A stretch of DNA of 64,000 nt from assembly GCA_035610835.1 (NCBI GenBank), contig CM069446.1, positions 48,585,625-48,649,624 on the forward strand, given 5' to 3'. The DNA comes from Ophiura sarsii (Eukaryota; Echinodermata; Ophiuroidea; Amphilepidida; Ophiuridae). Position numbers and translations under genes: made by a program. This document shows positions 54,999 to 64,000 of this stretch, piece by piece (the stretch's first letter is position 1; every line of letters begins with the position of its first letter). The notes under the pieces were generated by a model. That model made no database searches. It saw only the letters and a program-made list of their open reading frames with translations, and was not told where the DNA came from.

Positions 54999-57900
54999 GT
55001 GGAGTTGGACAATTAACTTTGTATTGGACTATATAATAGTGCTGAGCAATAAATCCTACATCTTATTCTCGAGCCCACTACAAATCAACAAGTTTGCCCA
55101 GCACTCGTAAAGAATCGGTTTATGACATACAAAGTGTGTTTTAATATTGATTGATTGAACATTTCTTAAGTATGTGTGTGTCTGATAAATTTTGTAAAAA
55201 AGGAGAAGTCCCACTGGGCACTGACAGTGTGGTATGTCTGAATAATAGGAAATTCTTCTGGGATCTTCATACGACTAGCAGCCCTTTTTGTCACTCTATA
55301 CAGGGGAATACTGTAATTTAGTAAGTTTAGATACATCCTCACTGCCTTGAAAAGGTTAACTCAAAGTAATGACATTTCATTCTTGGTTCCAGAGTTTATT
55401 CTAATGCTAACAGGTCAATCTCTCTTTAACCATCAGGTACAGACTGGGCAGCCTTGGCGCAAGAATGGATTCGACAGAGGGATGATCCAGTACCACCAGG
55501 GGGTGTTGCCCCGCCGCCGCCTGTCCCTCAAGCTCGCAATGAACCACATGCCCCACCTCTGCCACCAGATTCACACCAAGGCAACAGTGCACCACCACCC
55601 TTACCAGGCGAACCTGACAGGCCTCCCCTGCCTCCTCCAATGAATGGCAGTGACAATCACAATAAAGGTATGGTATGGTACTATATAGTTTAATCAGTTC
55701 CAAATTGGTGGAAAATATTTGTTTTTTACTTTTTTATCTCTCCCTCATGAAATTTATCCAAGCATACGCACGCATTTTGATATACGCAAGCGTCATACAT
55801 ACGATTCATTTTACGCCATGCTCCGGGCCCATGCTCGTCTGATGTAAGCAGGTTTGCCAATTTGGAACTGACTGAACTCTAGTTATTGAGAATACCATAT
55901 CCAGAGGTAGCATTACCACACTTAACAAAAATCAATTCTTGCAGAAATATTTAGCCTGATTTAGGAGTATTTTAGGAGACATGTGATAGTTTTGTTTTCA
56001 ACTTTGATAGTTTTTGCGCTTGCTCACACCTCTATTGATAGGAAAAAGAATTCACGTCTGCGGTCGTTCTTTGATTCATGATTCTCTGTGACCCTACTGT
56101 GCACCACTGTTGTCTATTTTGTGACATGCAAGGTACAGAAATAAGACTCATTGCTTCCTAACTTTCTGGGTTTCTTTTTGAAGGGAAGACAAATTGGGGA
56201 TCTTTTTTTGAGGGGAGGGAATCAGGCTGTGCCAGCACTGGGATCGAACCCACATGAAACTCAGACACCTAACTGATTGTGCTAACTGGTCAGCTTGAAT
56301 AACATAATTTTTTCTATGGATTTGATAGTCTGCCTGATCGCGCCACGAGACTGGGGAAGCATGCGTTACCAGCAGCTAGCAGCGTAGTGAAGGTTAAGGG
56401 GTAATGTTATCATTTCAACAGAGCTTTGGTTTTCCATTGCAATATCTTATAATCTTAGCTCCATCCATGAGATGTAGCCATAAGTTGCTGATTCCTCATC
56501 TTCCAATATGTCCAAAATACTTAGTGTTGTAATCGATTGTCGAATGTATCGATTGTCGAATTAAATTCTAAAACTTCCGACATGTCGATACACACGATCG
56601 TGTATCGACACAGAACGACAACAAAGGTGTAAGCTTGAAATAACAAGAAAAAGTATGTAGCCTGTCTCCCACCCGCGAAAAAGTATAATTGATCAGAATG
56701 GCCACGTCAAATGATAACCCCGAAATCATCGAAATTGAAGAATTTCAGTCAGATAATGATGATATTGATAAATGAAAATGAAATCCGAAGAGAAATATTG
56801 ACGCATCTAAGTGGTTAAAATGTTTCGTCTCACACGCAGCACAGACTTTACTAAGTCTACTTGTAGGGGTATCGCAATTGAACAATTCGATATACCCCAC
56901 TTCATATTATGTTTACGATCGTCACTCCCGCTTATGTAGTCACATGTGTCGAATTATATTGGTCTAAAACATGTTGTTTCAGAGGGAGTAACGCGTAATG
57001 AATGAACAGGACAAGTCAATAATACTTCCGAGAAAGTTTTCATTGCACAGCGTTCCACGCGATCGCCATCGGCCATGATGGATAGCGGCCGTGTGTGCAG
57101 TATTTATTTTTACTCATCCACAAATCATCATGGGGGTTCAAAAACGGGAGAATAAAAGTTTAAAATAGTTTGAAACAGTTAGCTTTGATAGCCATACCAC
57201 CACGGGTAACAGGTTTGTACTCTTTCTGCTTGTACTAGTCATGTATTGTCGCTAGCTATGTAATCGCAGTCGTGTATACTTTTGTCAGTGTTAAATAAAA
57301 ACGAAACTCACAAAGCAGCCGTGCATATTAAAAATGTGTTATTGTCGATACTTTTATCGATATGTCGGACTTTATGACTTCCGACATGTCGATACGCAGA
57401 AGTGTATCGATTACAACCCTAAAAATACTACAATTTGCTGTGGATCCCTTTAAATTTGAATGCCGCTATAGCGCCATCATAGAGAAATCCATATATACCC
57501 AAAATGCCGCTATTGACTCAAATAAACACTTTGAGTGCACATAAATCATAAAAACAGTACAAGGAAAACGGAATGCCTGCAGTAATGTTCAGGGTCCACC
57601 CCATCAGTGCCTTTAAAGATCAAAAGGTTAATTATTACATATGGAAGTTTTGTCACCAATTTTGCTTTGATGATTTTCCCAATATCTTATGTAATTGCAG
57701 AACCTGGTGATCCAGTGCCTCCACCCAACAGTGGGCCTATGTCTCATGATGGTCCTCCCAGGCCACCAATGCCTGGAATGCAGTATGAATGGGGATGGCA
57801 TCAAGGACATCCGCCACATATGCCTCCACCTGGACACTGGCCACCACATGGTAAGTTTACTTTACAATTTGATAACAACAAATCGTGTGCCTTCGCCTTA

Positions 57901-60900
57901 AAGTGTAAACCTTTTTTCTCCTTATAATACAAACAATAATTTAAAAAGGACACATTTAATACATTTCCCCCGACAATTAAAATAACAAACATACTTCTAA
58001 CAATGAATGTGGTAGGGGTACTGATAGAAGGTTTAGAAGTGGGTGCGGTCTTTGGATCTAGCAGAATATTATATATAAGCCCCGGAGGTTCCCGCGATCA
58101 CGGTTTTCTCGGCGTGAATCTCGGGATTTACCATTTGCCTCGGTTTTCTAAAAGTATGCAGAGATTTCGCGGAATTGTTGGTTTTTTCCTCAACAAAACA
58201 AAATTTCAAATTTCTACACAAAAATCGACCGTAATTAGTCCAAGAAAATCTTGAAATGTCATGTTAAATTTCGATCTATCGTACCAATCATACCAATGCA
58301 AACTTGGTTGGGAAAATCCCCCCGGAAAATACCTTTTATATGTAAACAATGTCTGGTTCCCGTATGTTACTTTCCCCATGTTACGCCGCGCCGTAAAATT
58401 TGTATCATCAAAATTTGATCAAATTGAGATCGCACATGTTCTGACGTAATGCATCCCATAATGATTCATGATGCGAGATCATGCCGCCTAGGTTGCTGGA
58501 AACGGGTTTCATCACAGTGGTTTCATAAAGAATTGACTAAGACTCTGCCGCCCTCTACATTTTGCTATCAATTTAACGCACGGTAATTTTTCGGATCGAC
58601 TGGAAGCCACTGGGGGATGTACTCAATCATTCAAGATGGCGGCGCGTGTTCAAAACAAATATTACTTCCGTATCAAAAATGTTAAAACGGAGGACATTAA
58701 TTGGAATTTTACGCAAATTATGAAACCCCTCTGCCAGGGATTAATTTGGAAATCAATATATTTTCTTGCAGAGAAGAAAAATGGACTATAAAGTAATGGT
58801 GTAAATTCTAACCGTTTATCCGTTTAAACGCTCGTAGGGCGTTTAAACGGTTGCAGAATTCGCTAAACGGCTAAACGTAAGCCCTAATAAAATTTTAAAA
58901 GTCCGACTAAATTTTAGGTAAACAAGTAAGCTTACTCGTAATTCTCATTCCATACCAACCATTACAGCCTCATTTGTACCAAATATAAATACGATAACGT
59001 TTCTAGAAATAAATTCCCCAAAAAAACCGGTCGGAACGGCCTTGTTGTACCAAGTATGTCAAAATTATTACGATAACGTTTCTAGAAATAGAAACCCGGT
59101 AGAAATCAACCATGGCCTTTCATACATGCATTATATCGATATTGTTAAACGACTGAGGATTTAGACTACATGTAAGAATAAAAATGGCGGACTAACGAAA
59201 TGTGACGATCGCGATCGCAATGAAATCAATGCAAATAACTGGCATATTCGATATAGTGCAGAATTCATTTATTTATGAATACAAATACGTTTAAACGTTT
59301 AAACGCTTTTTTTTTAAATAGTTTAAACGGATAGTTCATTAAACGGAAATTTACAGGCTTACTATAAAGTAAGCTTATTTACTTTTTAAAGAGGTGATAT
59401 TTGGGGGTGATTTTTCGGGTCACATTTTTGGTCGCGGTTTCTCGCATTTGGTTTATTTTCGCGGTATTTCTTGGTTTTGGTTGCAAATCCCGCGAATCGC
59501 GGTTTTAGTAATCTCGCCTCGCGGTTTTTGCCTAAAAAAATCGCGGGATCCTCCGGGGCTTAATTATATACAAATTAAAAGTGCTAGTGATTAAAGAAAG
59601 GATGATTGATAACGCGTTTCTAATCTAATAACCATTCAAAAGCTTTACACTGCTACGTGGCTGAAAATGTACCCACAAGTTTTCTTCTTCCATCACAATT
59701 AGCACAGGTATAATTCACCTATCAATTCTTACTTGACAGGAATGCCGCCAATGCCGCCTGCATCATTAGGAGGTGGTGCACCTCCTATGCCACCGATGCC
59801 TGATCCGGATGTTAAGCCACAAACATTTGACTACGGACATGGCAATCCACCAGGGGCTATACAGACATTTGAGCACAATCACGGTGGTGGTGGACGTGAA
59901 CCGCCACGAGAACCGCCACGTGAACCGCCGCGGACGTTTGATCACGGTCACGAGGGCGGCAATGACTATGGGCCATCTGAGAGTTTTGATTACCATCACG
60001 GCGGCGACAATCAGCGTGATCAGCATGATCAGTACCATTATCAGCAGGTAGGTCATTATGCTCAACACTAAAATCATCTTGGATCATATTGAAACATTCC
60101 CACTTTACACAGTCCCATTGAAAAAAAACCTGAAAATGTGACATACATTGTAATACTTTGGTAATTGATCAAGCTTATGTGCCTTTTCACATATTATCAA
60201 AAGCCATGATTGAATGTACATACACAGATATTTTGCTTCACTTTTTTTTCCTGGTGTTGGATGCAGTGTGTTGTGTGACTGTATTCAACATTTGGATAAT
60301 CATGGAGGGATCAAAACTATCGTATCATTGATTTAATTACAGCTGGCAAAACAAATTAAAATTTCCCCAGGGAAACCATACCGGTTTCTTGCAATAAAAT
60401 CTGTGCACTTGATGATTTCTTTTCAATCAATTGCAATAACACTATGCAGTGACAGGATAGCATTATTTTGTAATAAAATTGTGAATTTTCTAGGCATGGG
60501 GAATTGGGGAATCACATTCCGGGGAAATCTGTGTATTTGGAGAGATATTTTGCTTTTCCAAATAAAGAAATACATAAGAAATAGAGGGAAATCCAGCTTT
60601 TTTTTCTGGGAAATCCAGCCCTGTTGTGAACCTTTATTGGGGCTAGAGCAAATCTAGAGGGTACTTGACTTCAACAAAGTCTATGGATATTCCAAAAGTG
60701 ACTAAGAAAACTTATTAAACATAACAAATAGAACTGTCTTGTGATCATTTGTCAGCTTTCAATTAAAATCATATTTTACTATCCATTCTCATACCCATCA
60801 GGACTACCATGAACCTCACGGTGGCAACAATTACTACGATGACTGGGGCCATCATGCAGATTCCGACCACAGAGGGCCTCCGCAGCACAATAAGAATAAT

Positions 60901-63745
60901 CGAGACAGAGACTACTACCCTCCACGAGGAGGTGGCGGCGGTGGTCGTAATAGTGGTCGTCGACAAAGACCACCCCCGCTTATGGACGGACCGCACAGAC
61001 CCCCGGATCCTATACCAGAAGAGGATACTATGGATAGTATGGGTAAGTATTAAGCTTTGAACTGTAGAACAAACCTACGGAAAGAAGAAATGTTGAGATA
61101 TTAATTTCTTACAGAAGAATTGCACAAAACTGGTTAGAATTCTCAGGAATGCTTTATAGGTTGGCAAGATTATGCTTAAAAAGCATAGTTATGCTAAACT
61201 AAAACAAGTGCACACCAAGAAACTAATGAATTATTTACATCTATAGTTTGATCAGTTTCAAATTGGCGAACCCTCATATTTCAGCAGTGAATTAATACTG
61301 AAGGATGCAGGCACACGTGAAGGCAACAAGCGCACAAACCGTGTGAGTGTAGCCTTAATCGTGTGTGTACGCTTGGATTACTTTTGCGCGTGGAGAGATA
61401 AAAACCGACTATTTTTCGCCATTTTAGAGCTGATTAAACTATAGCAATTTTGGTACCCGAGTATCCTTGTGAAAATGGATTGTTGCCAAATTCTATTAAC
61501 TTTAAAACTTTTAAGGAGCAAGTTTTGAATTTACAGGTGTGTCCATAATTTGTTGAAGATACATGAGGCAAAAACAGACATTAGTTCTTAGCACTTCTCA
61601 TTAGGAGAGGAAACGCATTATTTTTTATTTTTTTTATTTTTTAAATTGTTCTAGTTGTATATAAAGCACTCAACAACTCTGCACCCGACTATATCAAGGA
61701 GCTTCCTACCCCTTACTGTCCGTCTGCTAATCTCCGCTCTGGTAGCCATAAACTCCTTGTAGTCCCTAAAAGTGCCACTGCAACATACGGGGACAGGGCT
61801 TTCTGTGTTGCTGGACCAGTACTCTGGAACAATCTTCCCTTACCTATCCGTAACTCTAAGACGGTCGGAACTTTTAAATCGTCTTTGAAAACTCATCTTT
61901 TTAACTGGATATTTAGATTGTGTGCAGCATTCATGTATTGTATTTGCACTATTCTTGATTAGTGTATTGCTGTATACTGTATAACATGTTAAATGATAGC
62001 CACTATTCTTGATTAGTGTATTGCTGTATACTTTATAACATGTTAAATGATAGCCATTGATGGCTACTCTTGGTGTTTTCTATATGTGCATTCATATTTT
62101 GTACATGCTATTTGTTATTTTGTTAAGCGCTTTGTGATCTTTTCGATGTAAGGCGCTATATAAATTCCTGTTATTATTATTATGATTATTGAAGATAGAC
62201 ATATATCTTTCTCTCAAATCATTCGTCCACGATCTGTTTGCCATCCATAGATGCCAATAAGCGTAAACTATTACCCGCCTGGATTCGTCTAGGCCTGGAG
62301 AAGATGGATCAAGAAAAACAGAAGGCGGCCGAGAAGAAAAGAGTCGAGAAAGAGAGGAAGGACCGGCTTGATGCGCAGAAGAAAGCCGAGCAAGATATTG
62401 TCAACCAAGCACGCATAAAGCAAGGTCTGCCTCCGAAATCCAAGTTTGATGAGGTAAGCATTTGTAATTTCTACAAGCAAGGCATTAAGCAAAAGAGTGA
62501 TTGCACTACTTTTTTCTGATTTGGGTTCTCATTTTCATTCTGAAAGTAGTGGCAGTTTTGGATACAATGTTTGGAAACCATCTATTTGTTTCTTAACACT
62601 TTCCACATGGCTATTAGTTTAACCATATACAAAACAGACTTTTTCAGAAACCTTTCCCAACTTTTAATCTCAAGAATTACTGAACCAATACTAGGCATGT
62701 TTGGTCTTATTTCAATGCATTTCTCATGGTGATTTTAAATGGTAATGAAATTAAATAATGTTGACATTTTTGAAACATTTTGTGAACTTTTGGAACTGTC
62801 GTGTAGAAAGTGTTCAGCCCAGTTTACTTTCTGCCTTAGATATTTCAATATTGCACAATTTAGCCCTGCACCATATCTATTTTGTCAATAGTTTGATGAT
62901 ACCATCATGGAAGTTGAGGCACCAGATACTGTAGGATTCAATTTCACCAAAACAAAATTGAAAGTGATTGAGTAAACAAACAATGCAAAGCAACAAATTA
63001 GCTATGCAACATGACTGAAAGCAAAGATTATCAAGACAAGGATGCAAAATGGGGTATTTTCTTTTGAAGCTATTTGTGTTTCAGACTAGTTGGGATATTA
63101 TTATTAGAGATAGATTTAACCCAAAGTTGAACTAGAATACTCGTCCTGTATTTCTCTTAGGCCCAAAAAAAAAGAAGTTGTGTTGCCCTCATCCGGCCGG
63201 TCAAAATTCTGAGAATGTGGGCCTGGTATTTTTTTTTTTTTTTTTTTTTTTTTTAAGAATTTCTTCTTCTTTTTTCTCCTTTTTTTCAAGATTTTTTTTT
63301 TTTCAAGATCTTCCAATCTATGAAAATTGCACAGAGATGGGCAAGAAACCAAAATATTCACCATTGGGTTGAAAATACATCCAGTTAGCGTTTCCTTAGT
63401 ATCTTCACACATGTTGACTGAAATAATAGGTATAAAATCATTGATTTGGTAACATTTTTTTTTTTTTTTTTAAATCCGGCCGGCCAACCTTCCCGATTTT
63501 AGGCTGGTGAGGGCAAAACAACTTTTTTTCTTTCTTTCCTTATTTATCCTCCGTTTACGTTTCTTAATCCATAGGGTAGTGATGATGACGATGCTTCGTC
63601 TGAGAAATCCGCAGAATCTGGAGATGAGGGAGACAAAGTTAAAGATAGCCCATCCCCAAAACGTAAAGCTGCCCCTAAGAAAGAGAAGGACGAGTCCGAG
63701 GAGGAGGAGTTGCCTAAAACAGAGGAAGAAAAACAGATGTACTTG
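54844..63745 (+). CDS. PNISR: PNN-interacting serine/arginine-rich protein (PNISR), 5' part, 7 exons, runs off the window
   Basis: Exons: 54844-54931, 55437-55667, 57701-57850, 59740-60047, 60802-61042, 62251-62453 and 63575-63745, all GT/AG and phase-consistent (464 codons so far). The start MWGGNAPPPPQFQGAQW resembles the W/Q-rich PNISR N-terminus. Exon 2 has TDWAALAQEWIRQRD, corresponding to the DWAALAQAWI block of the human protein. Middle exons are Pro/Gly/His-rich with repeated FDYGHG and FDHGHE motifs. Exon 6 has KRKLLPAWIRLGLEKMDQEK, then a charged coiled-coil-like stretch. Exon 7 is acidic and ends PKTEEEKQMYL, where the human protein continues MMLLTKMLLTEILL. The SR-rich C-terminus is outside the window. 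Human PNISR is a nuclear-speckle protein that binds pinin and is linked to pre-mRNA splicing. The gene is head-to-head with COQ3. Confidence 0.93.
54967..54995 (+). repeat. G homopolymer, 29 bp
   Basis: A run of 29 G starting 36 bp after the PNISR exon 1 donor. Exact length uncertain. Confidence 0.8.
56229..56297 (-). other. tRNA-like sequence, probable SINE head
   Basis: The minus strand reads GACCAGTTAGCACAATCAGT (A-box-like) and, at tRNA spacing, GTGGGTTCGATCCCAGTGCT (good B box). Acceptor pairing is weak. It lies in PNISR intron 2. Confidence 0.45.
56522..57421. mobile_element. hAT-type element, 900 bp, with 8-bp target duplication, PNISR intron 2
   Basis: The ends TAGTGTTGTAATCGAT and ATCGATTACAACCCTA are inverse, and ATCGA/TCGAT words recur near both. 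The exact 8-bp duplication AAAATACT flanks it (56514-56521 and 57422-57429). A short frame at about 56700 starts MATSNDNPEIIEIEEF and stops after 25 codons, possibly a transposase remnant. Confidence 0.85.
58076..59562. mobile_element. Inverted-end element of about 1.5 kb, PNISR intron 3
   Basis: The left end AAGCCCCGGAGGTTCCCGCG and the right end CGCGGGATCCTCCGGGGCTT are inverse. Sequence near both ends is rich in CGCGGTTT-type words, unlike the surrounding intron. It encloses a second element at 58797-59360. Confidence 0.7.
58797..59360. mobile_element. GTTTAAACG-rich element nested in the 1.5-kb element
   Basis: The left end reads GTAAATTCTAACCGTTTATC then CGTTTAAACG. The right end has TAGTTTAAACGGATAGTTCA then AAACGGAAATTTAC. 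The word GTTTAAACG recurs near both ends. A 12-bp direct repeat, ACTATAAAGTAA, flanks it (58785-58796 and 59361-59372), consistent with insertion into the larger element. Confidence 0.7.
61648..62190 (+). mobile_element. 5'-truncated CR1/L2-like LINE in PNISR intron 5
   Basis: Translation gives VYKALNNSAPDYIKELPTPY, then YGDRAFCVAGPVLWNNLPLP and FKSSLKTHLF, the RT C-terminus of this group. The 3' UTR has AAGGCGCTATATAAATTCCT followed by a terminal TTATTATTATTATG. A 54-bp tandem duplication (61947-62054) lies inside the UTR. Confidence 0.85.
62593..62815 (+). mobile_element. AACACTTTCC-type TTAA MITE, degraded copy, PNISR intron 6
   Basis: It starts TTAACACTTTCCACATGGCT and matches the element at 36495-36741 through most of its length. 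The right end is decayed to TAGAAAGTGTTCAG. Confidence 0.75.
63229..63305. repeat. T-rich low-complexity tract, PNISR intron 6
   Basis: Long T runs and TTC words, with another T run near 63455-63470. They may serve no function beyond intron composition. Confidence 0.6.
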
Positions 63746-64000
63746 GTAAGTATTTGAATTACAATTTGAAGCCATAGTATTATGTCTATGTAAAATGGTA
63801 GATGAATTCCAGATCCCAAGCAAAAAAGCTTGAATTGCCGTTCTCCAGACATTAGTTATTTCAGTTTAATAATCTGATTGCAGACCCAATGATTTTGTGT
63901 TCAAAAGAGGTGCCACTTTTCAATTTCTAGCTTCTCAGAATGATAAAAATTTCAGATAGAGTGCCGTAGACGTATAACGTTGACCTTTGAAAATTCAAAA

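Noticed and set aside
55407..55703. Minus-strand frame of 98 codons opposite PNISR exon 2
   Set aside because: It is the complement of a Pro-rich, GC-biased coding exon and has no homology of its own.
59766..60144. Several overlapping frames on both strands at PNISR exon 4
   Set aside because: The exon's His/Gly/Pro repeats leave other frames open; only one frame joins neighbouring exons in phase.

Overview
The window is nuclear DNA of an animal. Five protein-coding genes are split by introns with canonical GT/AG borders, and each can be rebuilt exon by exon with consistent phase. The DNA between and inside them is AT-rich and crowded with non-LTR retrotransposon pieces, small inverted-repeat (MITE-like) elements, minisatellites and long G-homopolymers. 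The proteins resemble vertebrate orthologues closely. Compact genes with 0.4-3.6 kb introns and heavy loads of small TTAA, TA and hAT elements suggest an invertebrate deuterostome such as a hemichordate, echinoderm or cephalochordate. That placement is inference; the species cannot be read from the sequence.

Layout. 1-4.1 kb: intergenic, with a 5'-truncated CR1/L2-like LINE. 4.1-13.9 kb (+): NUP43, a nucleoporin WD40 protein, 8 exons, complete. 18.2-22.3 kb (-): EEF1AKMT1, an eEF1A lysine methyltransferase, 4 exons, complete. 23.6-26.9 kb (-): a damaged Jockey/CR1-group LINE. 29.4-34.5 kb (+): a MATCAP-family (KIAA0895/KIAA0895L, DUF1704) tubulin tyrosine carboxypeptidase, 5 coding exons, with a 16-copy 45-bp minisatellite in one intron. 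35-43 kb: gene-poor and transposon-rich, including an RTE-like LINE with an uninterrupted 663-codon reverse transcriptase frame. 43.2-52.7 kb (-): COQ3, the mitochondrial ubiquinone O-methyltransferase, 5 exons, with extra degenerate copies of its last two exons. 54.8 kb to the right edge (+): PNISR, a splicing-associated protein, seven exons seen and the 3' end outside the window.

The genes alternate in strand (+,-,+,-,+), giving two convergent and two divergent pairs. They do not form one pathway: nuclear pore, translation-factor methylation, microtubule detyrosination, coenzyme Q synthesis and RNA splicing. COQ3 and PNISR are also neighbours on human chromosome 6q16, so their divergent pairing here looks like ancient microsynteny.

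The most unusual material is the repeat landscape. At least eight elements are bounded by TTAA, one family being present three times almost intact. A separate GGCAACGAA-ended family has several copies. Three or more hAT-type elements have recognisable 8-bp target duplications, and some elements are nested inside others. No clearly new multi-gene system was found.
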